From Cyclospora cayetanensis (lineage: Eukaryota > Apicomplexa > Conoidasida > Eucoccidiorida > Eimeriidae), in NCBI RefSeq assembly GCF_002999335.1, contig NW_020312307.1, forward strand, positions 1 to 15,034: a stretch of 15,034 nucleotides of DNA, given 5' to 3'. Position 1 is the first letter of the stretch, and each line of letters begins with the position of its first letter. The position numbers were made by a program, and so were the translations under genes. Shown here piece after piece: positions 1 to 9,262 of this stretch. The notes beneath the pieces are model-generated. The model did not search any database. It saw nothing but the letters and a program-made list of their open reading frames with translations, and had not been told where the DNA came from.

Positions 1-2118
1 GAGGAACAGGCGGCGGTGGAGGTGCTAGGGACTCCCAGCGCGTACTCTGCTATGCTGTGTGACGCCGGCCGCGTCAGCCGGAACGCAGACTGTGGGCCCG
101 CGCGTTCGGCGTGGGGCCTAGGGGGCGCCAGGCTGACGCGCGGCGCCAGGGAGGGAGGTGGAGCGTGGTCGCGAGCTTCCAGAGAAGCCACGATGCCTTC
201 GAGCAGCAACGGAGAGAGCGAAGAGAGCAGCAGCTCGAGCAGCCGGAGAAAGCCTAGTGGAATGGCGCAAGGCGCAACCAAGCGAAAGAGCACCCTGTAA
301 ACCGAAAGATCTTTCTCTTTACCCTCATGACTGCTGCGACCTGCTCCAGCTGCTGCTGCCGCCGCCGCAAGATTGCTGCTGATCGCTTCAGTCACCTGCT
401 CCGTGCTGCGGGCTGTTGCCAGCGGGGGCAGTCTTTCAGCAGCAAGCCGAAGTTCGTAGAGATTCTGGGGGGAATGCCCCCCTGCTGAGCCGCCTTCTAG
501 CAGGCATGATGCGAAGCTAAAAGTCAGAGAAGACCAGCTGAAGCACGAGCGCCTCTTTCTGTTGGGAGAGACTGTCGCTGTTGCTCGTGTTGCTGTCGGC
601 TCTGCTTCTGCTTGCAATTCTGCTGCCGACGATGCTGCAGACGTGTCACGGTTTGGACGCAGGGATAAGCGGGGGCATGATGCGCTGCTGCTGTCGTTGA
701 TGCTGGAAACACTTGCATCCCTTGAAGCTGCATCAGCGTCAGGGGAGCTCCTGCCTTCTGGTTGCAGTAAGGGGCTTGTATCTTCTTCGCGCATCTTCGA
801 GGCAGCCTGCGAAGGCGGTTTGCGCGCATATGGGTTCCTTGTCTTGCATCTACTGCTATTCGATGCACTGTACATACACCTCAACTGCTGCCAAGAATGG
901 CGCCACCGGGGCACCGAACGCTGCGAAAATTGCTGGAGCTGTCGAAGGGGGCCTTACCCCAGGCTGCGCAGCTGGAAGCCTTTTGCTTGGCAACTCACGT
1001 CATAGAGCCTTCTTGAGCCTTCCGGTGTCTCATTTCCGACACAGGCTTTTAATTTTTTGCCTAACTGCTCGGAGGGCTGGAGGGCATGCACGCAGGAGAG
1101 GCCCGCCAGACAGAAGAGCGCAGAGACAGTTGTGTGTCTCGCGCTAGAGTAGCGTGTTGAAGAGAGAGAGAGGCGCAGGTAAACGCCGTTGTTGGAATTC
1201 CGCAGGAGCGCAGCCGACGTTTTTAGACTGCTAAATCAAATCAGAATACAGCTTGCCCTCAAGCTTTTTGCGGCTCAGGAGCCATAGGGCCTTGGGGTGC
1301 TCAGAGATGGGGGGTGAGAAGGTCCTCGCCGGCAGGCACTGCCGACGGGGAGGATTTTTCGGAGACTCTGGGAGGGAAAGGGCAAAGCAGACGATGCAAA
1401 AAGCTCAAAGCGCAAGAAATAATCACGAATTCATGGGAACCGTGCGAAGAAGGCAAGAGAGTGACTCGCCGTGGGGGGCAGGGGGGGCAGGCGCTCATGC
1501 TCCCACGCCCGCAAGCCTACGCAAGTGCCCACACAGTGTACTCCGAGAAATCCGCTTTCCCTATGCAAGCTCCAACTCCTGAAGCTCCTACTGCAGCGTA
1601 AGGGGCTTTTCCTATGCTCAAAAAAACGAAGCATTCGCTGCCAGGCCTGCCAGTGTTGGGAAACTGAACGCCTCGGCGTAAAGCCATCGCGGACGAACCG
1701 CCCCAGCTCAGAGCTGCAGCTGAATTGCAGCATCCGCAGCTGCAATCGCCGACGCAATTGCAGCAGCTGCTGCTGCAATTATAGCGCCATCAGCGCGGGC
1801 AACAGCACCAGCCGGCTGCACAGCTCCATGCGGAAGGGTATTGCAAGCAGACAGAACCACTGGAGAAAGCAAGGGAACGGCGGTTGAAGGCGCACAGCCG
1901 TGAGCTGTTGACCACTCCGAAAGACGGAGAGAGCTCCTAAAGCGCAAGGAAGGGGCCTCCTTGAATGTCAGAAATCAGCGTTCAGCGATGAGTTGTCTAC
2001 GCATAGCGGAAAGTGTTGTAGAGATACCCAAGGCGTAGGACCTCCCCTCGCAATACTTCCTCTTTCAAGGCATTGAGACAGTACTACAGGGGAGAGCAAG
2101 CGAGCACAGACAGAGAGG
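1..2118. other. Upstream region without a definable gene
   Basis: I could not build a gene here on either strand. Several stretches have coding-like composition but no consistent exon chain. About 174-260 (plus) reads as a Gln/Glu/Arg-rich, coiled-coil-like segment (DAFEQQRRERREQQLEQPEK) that ends at an in-frame TAG. About 600-850 (plus) is open and reads as mixed, protein-like sequence (for example SLEAASASGELLPSG) with a GTAAGG donor-like site near 769. About 1314-1938 is described separately. The DNA is rich in CAG/CTG triplets, so open frames arise easily in all registers and length alone is not evidence. It may contain exons of a gene that starts outside the window, or decayed sequence. 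Confidence 0.5.
1314..1938 (+). pseudogene. Possible relic or poorly resolved exons: one frame stays coding-like through several stops
   Basis: One plus-strand register keeps protein-like composition for about 620 nt. It is rich in Gln, Leu, Glu, Lys and Arg, poor in Cys, and includes segments such as KARERRLKAHSRELLTTPKD. Stops interrupt it at 1599-1601 (TAA), near 1665 (TGA), near 1782 (TAG) and near 1936 (TAA). The first stop overlaps a good donor-like GTAAGG at 1598, and a phase-matching acceptor lies near 1710 (CAGCTCAG). Part of it could therefore be two real exons (C-terminal to a gene further upstream) instead of a pseudogene. The other two registers give Cys/Ser-rich or Ala-rich translations typical of out-of-frame CAG DNA. 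I recognise no family. Low confidence either way. Confidence 0.2.
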
Positions 2119-2473
2119 CAGCAGCCTAATGATCGTCATTCAGCAGCATGATAATCAGCATTCAGCAGCCTAATGATCGTCATTCAGCAGCCTAATAATC
2201 AGCATTCAACAGCCTAATGATCGTCATTCAGCAGCCTAATGATCGTCATTCAGCAGCCTAATGATCAGCATTCAGCAGCCTAATAATCGTCATTCAGCAG
2301 CATGATAATCAGCATTCAGCAGCCTAATGATCGTCATTCAGCAGCCTAATGATCAGCATTCAGCAGCCTAATGATCGTCATTCAGCAGCCTAATAATCAG
2401 CATTTAGCAGCATGATAATCGTCATTCAGCAGCCTAATAATCGTCATTCAGCAGGATAATGATCAGCAGCATT
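2119..2473. repeat. 22-bp tandem array, about 15 copies plus a degenerate last unit
   Basis: Fifteen consecutive 22-bp units run from 2119 to 2448, followed by an altered unit to 2473. Units begin CAGCAGCCTAAT or CAGCAGCATGAT, continue GATC or AATC, and end GTCATT or AGCATT. Only a few positions vary and the variants recur, which indicates amplification of mixed multi-unit blocks. Units carrying AATGA-TCG-TCATT contain a 5-bp inverted repeat with a 3-nt centre. The plus strand of each unit contains TAA or TGA-type stops, and 22 is not a multiple of three, so the array is not coding. It ends 20 bp before the ATG of gene 1 and so lies in that gene's promoter or 5' UTR, or in an intron if an upstream exon exists. 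Confidence 0.95.
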
Positions 2474-2493
2474 AGGGCCAAATTTCATCCGAA

Positions 2494-5191
2494 ATGCTGG
2501 TTAGACTTCTGCGTGCGTTCGTTGCACATAGGCGTATGCTGGTGCTGGTGTTTTACGCATTACTTCATGCTGATCTGCAGCAGAGCTCAGCGGCTGCCTT
2601 GAGGGGGCAGCCGCCTGTGGACGGCTTCCTCCATCGTTCTTCATGTATATGGCCTGCAGCTTTTCAGCATCAGCAGCAGAAGCATCAGCACTGGAAACTC
2701 CATAGAAGAAACCGCTCAGGGCGTGTGCATGCAACTGCGCTGCTGCGGCAGTATCCAGCAGACCTTGCTCCCCCTGCTGCTGCAGCCGCTCAGCTCCCGC
2801 TGCTGCTGCTGCCGCGACAACACGAGAAGGTGCAGCATCGCGGCTTCGTGACAGCTGCTGGGGCTGGCATGCATGCAGATTTCTATTCTGGTGCGGCAGA
2901 GGACTTGCTGCAGCTGCACGAAGACGCCGCAGAAGATCCAGAGACAGCAGCACAGGAGGGCAGCAATGCACAGGCTGATGAGTATCTGGACGGCGAGCCA
3001 GATGGTGAGCAAGAGGCGATTGCGGAGGGCCTTGTGCGATCCCGTGTAATGACAGCAGTCGACGCGGACGATAAAGCTGAAGCGGAGGAGGAGGATGCAG
3101 CTGAAGGGGACGCTATAGCTGAAGCGAGTGCTATAGCTGAAGCAGACGCTACAGCCGAGTTGGGGAAGGCGTCCAGAGCAGCAGGCAGGGCAGGAGAGCA
3201 GGAAATCGGTGCTTCCAGAGAGACAAGCGGAGATGTCGACACCGATTCGCTACGTCGAGACTGGCTCTCGCCAACCCTCTCTGCTTCTCAGGTGTCTCAG
3301 CGAGCGAAGCTGAAGGCTCTCAAGCGACGGCGCGAGCAGAGCGCCACTCCGGGGTGGGAGTCTTTCTTGAATCGCATACCTGTAGAAGAAGAAGACATGG
3401 AGGCAAGAAACGCAAGGGAAGGCCTGCCTCCGCCTCACGCCAAAACTGTGGATCAACTGCCTGTGAAGAGCATCACCATTGACGGCGAAACCGTTCTGTA
3501 TAGACAGGTAGGTCTGGGAGACGCATGGCCTGCAGGAGCTGCCACGAGCGTCTGGCTAGCGAGCTAGCCAAGTAGGCGCGTTGGGAACGGAAAAGAGCAG
3601 AGCGGTCCGCGTTTCTACCTGCGGCTTGAATAGCCAACGCAGGCAGCCAGCCAGAATCGCGCCGAGAGCGATACACCAGCTGCTCTGCAGGTGCTACGGC
3701 AGCAGACAAGCCGCCAGAGCAGACGGAGAGCAGCAGCAGCAGCGGGAGCTGCTGGCAGCAGGTCTCTTGCTGAGACTGCCACACACAGAGCGAGAGGCTG
3801 AGTGGCACGAGTCGAGAGTCATGCTATCCTGCAGCTGCGAAATCGCTGCCGAGCTTGGGAAAGCCAAGGGGGCTACCGTATTGGGGGGCCTTCCGGAGGG
3901 GGAGCGAAACGCGGGAGGTTAGAAAGCAGCGACTGTGAGAGAGGCGTTTTGCTTCCGTCGAGAGAGTGCGCAAACCCCGCAGACGAGTTTGTGCTGCCGT
4001 GCTGTATGCCCCTTAGGCGCTCGACTCAAGCCCTATGTTCATCGACCTTGAGACGTTTGAACGCCTGAAAGCACAGTGGGCAGACGACCCCGAGGAGCTC
4101 AAGAGGCTGCAGAGGGGTACTCCACACTGGAGCAGGCCGCTGCGTGGTGGCGTCGCTCTCATGCGCTCGTTTCTGAGTGCTTTTGCGGCTTTTGGCGCAT
4201 GCGGAGGCATGCGCGGATTTCCTGAGCTGCGGGGGATGTCTGTGGGGAGCGCTGCAAGGGCCACAGAGTCTGTCAAGCGGGAAGCGAGCAAGCAATCCCT
4301 GCATGCATGCGCGCGGTTTGTGCTTTTACCCTCGCCTGCAGAGGAAAAGGCCGCGTATGGCATCTCGGAGGCAGTGCCAGATGAAGACTGGATCCCCATC
4401 CGCCGAGGGCTCCCTAAGGGCCGGCTTGTCGTCTCCCACGGGCTCATTCGTATGTCTTCCAATTTTCTGACCAACCGCGACGCAGAAGAATCTGACTGAA
4501 GGGACGGAAAGCTACTGCCAAGCGTACTTCGGGGGCCGCTTTCTCGGCGGAGCTGGGAGGCGTGCGAGCACGCAGCGCGCTGGTGGTGCCGTGGGCGAAA
4601 AAACGAGAAACGCCAGGCTAGCTCCACGTTTCTGCAGTGTTCGATTCTCGGGTATGCGTGCAGCTGCAAACGCCACGACGGAGGAAGCCGGCTACGATTA
4701 TGTGGAGAGCTACTTCGATCCCAAGAGGAAGTACTCGTGGTCCTACAAGAAGTACAACCCTTATAAAATGGTATTTCTTTCTCAGGCTTCGAAGTGGGTG
4801 TCTGGGGGGCGTCGTAGGGGGAAAGCGGGAAAGGGATTTGTCGGGATCCATCCTAAGCTGCATGCTCTGTTCCTGAACGGCTGCTGGCAGTCCGCGTCTC
4901 TGGGCTCCTCAGCGACGCAGTGGCGATGCGGAGCTCGAGGAAGAGGGCGTGACGCCAGCCTATCGACTCGAGACGGAGGAATCTCGGCGGTACTATCTGA
5001 AGGAGACTAGGCCCCCGGATAGGGAGGTTGACGACGGCATTGCGCGTCAAGCTACGCTTGCTGAAGAAATGATATCCGGTGGGTGATGCAGCTGCGCTCC
5101 TGATGTGCGATTGGGCTTTTTTGCCTCCGAAACGCGTTATAGTCCTTCGAGTCGCTCCCGCTACTACCCACCGCTCCGCCGTGTTACTTGA
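2494..5191 (+). CDS. Gene 1: unrecognised protein of about 515 aa with N-terminal signal, six exons
   Basis: Exon model: 2494-3507, 4017-4116, 4342-4449, 4664-4770, 4913-5082, 5143-5191. All introns are GT-AG (509, 225, 214, 142 and 60 nt) and all phases match. The ATG at 2494 is followed by a basic start and a hydrophobic stretch at residues 15-26 (MLVLVFYALLHA), consistent with a signal peptide or anchor. A following Ala/Gln/His-rich region could be an apicoplast or mitochondrial transit segment (inference). Residues ~190-225 are acidic and low-complexity with small IAEA repeats. From ~residue 245 the sequence is well ordered and charged, with segments such as FLNRIPVEEEDMEARN, FIDLETFERLKAQWADDPEE, DPKRKYSWSYKKYNPYK and RRYYLKETRPPDREVDD. 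I do not recognise the family; this half is where homology should be sought. The last exon is tiny and ends YYPPLRRVT-stop. If the last intron is not spliced, the protein stops at 5086 after ISGG. Intron 2 is in frame and stop-free, so it could be retained. Confidence 0.68.
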
Positions 5192-5461
5192 TGAGCTCTG
5201 CACCTCCGATGGAGCTTTTTGCGGCCTCTTTGCGTTCTCTGGCCTTCCCACGGCGTGGCTTGTTGCACACCGTCACAGCATCCCCGCACGCAGGCCGTAT
5301 CGACAGACGCGCCAAGCGCATGCATATGTAGCCTGCAAGTCGAGCACCCTAACTCTCTCGTCTCCCCGAGCGCCTGTGTCTGCCGCTGCCGCTGCCGCTG
5401 CACGTGACTCTCGCCCTGGTGCATGCGCTAGACGGACTGTTTTTGCTTGGCGATCTTAGGC

Positions 5462-8215
5462 ATGCGTCGGAGTCCGGAGGGGGAAGAGCAGTGGCGATTC
5501 ATTTCGGAAGCACCGTTCGGGGTGTTGGCGGGGAGGCAAAACTTCTCCCGCACGCTAAGCCCGAGGGATTTCCCGTGGGTGCAGCAGGTCCTTTCAGAGA
5601 GCCGAGGCTGCACACAAGAAGCAGGCGATGCGCCGACTTCCGAGGCGGCGGAGGCCCCTCCAGCGAGTCCGTTGCATGCGCAAGCTCAGGCTGAGAGTAA
5701 CGGCTCCCGCAGTCTAGCCCAGCGGCAGCTGGGCACCTTCGAGGGCGATCCAGGAGGGCAACTCCTCCCCGAAACGCCCTCTGTAAGAGGGAAGGACAAA
5801 AAGGATGAGGAGCTGCCTCCCCCGCCGCTCATCCCGAGACCAGAGGGCCCCTCGATGTCTCCTGAAGAGGCCTATCACCGCCAGTACGCGCATGTAGGCT
5901 TGCCTTATACCACTGGCTGCGCATCGCCTAAGTTGTGCCTGCCGAAGGGGCGCCTTCCGCGCGTTCCGCAGCCGACAAGGACGCCTCCCTGGACGCTATC
6001 GTACAGACAGCTGGGCCAGACGGATCTCTACGTGTCTGAGGTGGGTCTGGGAACGATGTTCATGGGGGCCCCTCGGGGGCCCCCAGCGGGGGAGGGCAAC
6101 TACAACACTCCTGAGGATCTCTTGTCCTACGCTGTGGATGGATGGGGTGTGAATTTCATCGACACCGCCGAGCTGTATCCTCTCCCCGCGTCTCCCAAGA
6201 CGTACGGAACGGCCGAGAAGATAGTGGGGAGCTGGCTGGCGCAGAGAGGCGCCTCCAAGCGAGCGGAGTTAGTGATTGCGACGAAGGTTGCAGGACCAGA
6301 TGAGAGACTCGCTTGGCTTAGAACCGAAGAAAAGTCTAAGTACGTTCCTTTCCCCCCCCTCCCCCCTCCACGGCATCGAAAACCCTGCGATGCGGAGTAT
6401 GAAAAAATTCGGCTGCGCTAGCAGGGGCAGCAGCAGCAACTGCAGCACTTGCTGCTGCTGCGCCACCACGCGCTGCCAGCCGCAGCGGCAGCTTGCTTCC
6501 ACGTCTGTCTCGGGGCACGACCAAGAATGCGACTGCTTCTTAGGTGCATGCACGCATGCAACGCGCGTGGCAGCAGCAGGAGCAGCAGCTGCCTGTGTGC
6601 TGCTGATGCGGCTGTGCAGCATACAGGGCACCTGCCTCTCCAAACGCCAGATCCTTCAAGCTACGGAGGGCAGCCTGCAACGCTTGGGCTCCTCCTACAT
6701 CGACTTGCTGCAGCTGCACTGGCCGCAACGCTACGTCCCTCTGCACGAGACGGGAGACGCTGCAGATGTGCTTTTTGATATCCCCGTAAGGTGGAAATCC
6801 CTGAGGAGCGTGCTCGCAGAGTTTTAGAAAATTTCGAGGCCTCTGCATGCGAGCGACTCCTCCGTTAAAATACAGCACTTGTATACACGGGCGAAGCGCT
6901 GCCACGCCTTCGGTTCGCGCTTTCTTCAGCAGTGCCCCTCTGCTTCCTTAGCTACCCCTAGAGGCGTGCAACTACGCCGCGCGTCTGTGCCGCTTCTGAT
7001 ACTGCCACATGTTTTGGAGCCTTCAGAAAGCCCTCGCGACAGACACGGAGGCGAGACACTGCTCCATGGAGGAGCAGTTAGACGCCATCGAAGCTCTCCT
7101 AAGAGACGGAAAGGCAAGGCAACCCCTCCACTGCCCCCGTTTCCCTTCGTTCAATCCGGCAGACTACGAGGCCGCTCGGGATTATTCCTTTCCCGCCACT
7201 GAATGCCCCCTTGGTGCAGCCTTCGTAGAACGAATCCCATGCGGCTTCAGGCAGTTCGCGCCAGCAACCAACTCTGCCGCCAGCCACTCCACTAAGAAAA
7301 CACATGCATTCATACTCAGTCTGAACAGCAACGACAGAGACAAAGCGTGTGCCCTCGAGGAGCTGCGTGCAGATTCGAGCGTGGGGGCTGAGCAACGAAA
7401 CGCCATATGGCCTTCTGAAATTCTGCCAGCTGGCCAAGGGCAGAGGACTGCCTCCCCCAGCTAGTTGCCAGGTTCACTATAGCCTGCTTTTTAGGAACGA
7501 TGTGGAGAAGCAGTTCGTGGAGGCAGTGCGCCCGCAGAACGCAGGCAGGCAGAAAAGGCTACCCTCTGAATCCCAAGCCGTTAGCAGTCCGCCGCTTTCC
7601 TGGAAGTAGAAACAATGCGCTTGTTCGAGCGCCTCTTCGCTCTAGGCAAACAGGCTGCGTCGTAGCGACCCCAAACGCCAAAAGCCTCAGGATGTACTGA
7701 CAGCCTCGCGCCATGCACGGCTTGCAGATGGCCACTGTAGAATCTGAACTCGAAAACTTCTGGGGTGCTCGAGTGCGTGCCGCTCAGGCGTCTCGCTTGT
7801 AGCCTACGGGGCCCTAGCTGGAGGCTTGTTGACGGGAAAGTATTTGGAGTGGCTCGAATTTCCCACGGCAGGCCGTTTACTCCGATTTCCTTCCTACATG
7901 AGCAGACTGAGGTAAGACTCTCCCCCACGCGCACGCAACACCGTTTGGGTGCTGCCGCTCTGTCGGAGGCGCCACAGCTGCAGCAGTTGGCCACTCCTTG
8001 CGGAGACTAACTGATTCTACATACGCTCTACTGTACATTCCTTCGCCTTCCTTGCCGTTGCGGCCCCTCCTTCTTTATGTCTTGTGCCTCTTGGCTCTCA
8101 CGCTCAGCGAACGCACCATGGCTAACCCCTGCAGATTACCCTCTTCCCTCCTTTCGCCCTGCCACCAGAAAGTCTGGCTTGTAGCTGGATTCCGCATCTG
8201 TGTGTGTGTGTATGT

Positions 8216-8270
<55 letters not shown>

Positions 8271-8843
8271 TGTTTGTCTGTCTGTCTGTCTGTCTTTCTG
8301 TGTGTATGTGTATGTGTCTGTCTGTATGTGTATCTATGTGCGTGCTTGCTGGCCGTTTGTGGCTGCTTCTGCTCTTGTGGCAGGGGATCGATGGCTGCGA
8401 AGGCAGTGCGGGAGTACTTTAATTTAGCGCGCCGGTTTGAGCAGCCTAATTTAACTGCAGTAGCTCTGAAGTGGGTGTTCTCGAGGCCCTTCGTCTGCTC
8501 CACAGTAAGCGCGTCGCCGTCCGTCCAGACGAGTCTGTCTGCAGAGGGTGCAGCCGCGAGCGAACTTGTTAGTAGATGGGGTGGGGGATTCCGATCAAGG
8601 GAAAGGCATGCAGGCAAAACAGCAGGGGCGTCACCACACGCAGACAGAGCCAGCTGGACACGAGGCATTCCTCGGATACGAAGTTTAGCGAGGTTTTATT
8701 TTTTACCGCATTTCACGCTTAAAGACAGACTTGAGGAGACATGTGCCTAGGCAATACACACACGCAGAGACGAGCACACTGGCAATAGGGCAGCACCATC
8801 ATGCGGGGTGGAAAGACAGCTGGTGGCCCGCATATCCATATAC

Positions 8844-8882
<39 letters not shown>

Positions 8883-9262
8883 TATAAGTATACATATAAG
8901 TATACATATATATACATAAATATATATGTAGTGAGAGAGTTGCGGTGTACTTCGGCGTGTTGAAAAGGCCCCCTAAAGCGTCTCCTGATGGCATTATTCC
9001 CACTGCTTCTGAACTCAGGAGAGGGGCCACACCTGAGTCTTTTTGCGTGCTCGAGAGAGGACGTTTGCCTTCAGGTGTGTTCTGTGCAAACCTGCGCGCG
9101 CGGCGTTGCTTTCCGCAGCTCCTCGGGTTCAGTGACTTCTACCAGCTGCGAGAGAACTTGCACTGCCTCCACCCCGCAGCCGGGGCGATGACAGACTGGA
9201 TGGAGAGGGAGATCAACTATATCCATTGGAAGTGGCGCGACCCTTTGAGGATCATACACTGA
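5462..9262 (+). CDS. Gene 2: aldo/keto reductase, Tas-like, with long N-terminal extension, seven exons
   Basis: Exon model: 5462-6339, 6620-6785, 7027-7113, 7373-7544, 7788-7911, 8384-8504, 9119-9262, giving 563 aa. Residues 1-180 are a Pro/Glu-rich extension with no recognised domain. The aldo/keto reductase barrel starts at about residue 181 (YRQLGQTDLYVSEVGLGTMF). The four catalytic residues of the family are visible: Asp234 and Tyr239 in IDTAELYP, Lys275 in VIATKVAG and His326 in LQLHWPQRY. Later landmarks are WGLSNETPYGLLKF, VAYGALAGGLLTGKYL, TAVALKWVFSRPFVCSTLLG and QLRENL, in the order and spacing of bacterial Tas-type NADP(H)-dependent reductases (recalled similarity, not a database search). 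The expected role is reduction of carbonyl substrates with NADPH; the substrate is unknown. The introns after exons 3 and 4 appear to have GC donors. The ATG at 5462 is the first in frame, but CTTAG just upstream could be an acceptor, so a further 5' exon is possible. The exon 1/2 junction is the least certain. Confidence 0.85.
7114..7372 (+). other. GC-AG intron 3 of the aldo/keto reductase gene
   Basis: Exon 3 ends ...GACGGAAAG and the intron begins GCAAGG, close to the known GC-donor pattern AG|GCAAGT. It ends GCGTGCAG before ATTCGAGCG. Both sides are phase 0. The join gives ALLRDGK-IRAWGLSNET, matching the conserved GK-IR-x-x-G-x-SNET stretch of Tas-type reductases. The nearest GT downstream (7139) has the wrong phase and would add residues that disrupt this motif. 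Confidence 0.7.
7545..7787 (+). other. Probable GC-AG intron 4 of the aldo/keto reductase gene
   Basis: The intron begins GCAGGC after ...AACGCAG and ends CCGCTCAG before GCGTCTCG. Both sides are phase 1. The join gives AVRPQNAG-VSLVAYGALAGG, matching the usual spacing to the AYxxLxGGxLTGKY motif. No GT donor in the right phase lies nearby. One alternative is a GTAGAA donor at 7606 with an acceptor near 7773; it would insert about 20 low-complexity residues. The donor is weaker than that of intron 3, so confidence is lower. Confidence 0.5.
8199..8345. repeat. TG microsatellite passing into TCTG/TGTA repeats, in intron 5 of gene 2
   Basis: A long (TG)n tract with two TGTA interruptions runs to about 8270. 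It is followed by TCTG tetranucleotides and then TGTATG/TGTCTG variants to about 8345. It lies wholly inside the 472-nt intron 7912-8383 and ends about 40 nt before the acceptor CTCTTGTGGCAG, so its T-rich strand extends the pyrimidine-rich region ahead of the splice site. Confidence 0.95.
8837..8930. repeat. TA microsatellite with short tandem ACATATAAGTAT units, in intron 6 of gene 2
   Basis: An almost pure (TA)n tract runs from about 8843 to 8876. Variants follow, including two adjacent 12-bp units of the ACATATAAGTAT type and further TATACATA blocks. It sits in the 614-nt last intron (8505-9118). Confidence 0.95.

Noticed and set aside
769..1608. Shared GTAAGGGGCTT at about 769 and 1598, considered as a duplicated element
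   Set aside because: The match is only 11 bases and the flanks do not align. It is more likely a donor-like coincidence.
3473..3808. Open frames opposite and inside intron 1 of gene 1
   Set aside because: They overlap a well-supported GT-AG intron and are rich in Leu/Cys/Gln from CAG triplets.
5079..5459. Open frame continuing from gene 1 exon 5 through a GTGGGT donor (126 codons), reaching the reductase
   Set aside because: The translation is Arg/Ala/Ser-rich without order, and the shorter splice to YYPPLRRVT fits better. A fusion with the reductase is not supported because the frames differ.
8075..8668. Long open frames through the TG microsatellite on both strands, giving Cys-Val or Thr-His repeats
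   Set aside because: They are products of a dinucleotide repeat inside intron 5 of the reductase and have no start or splice support.
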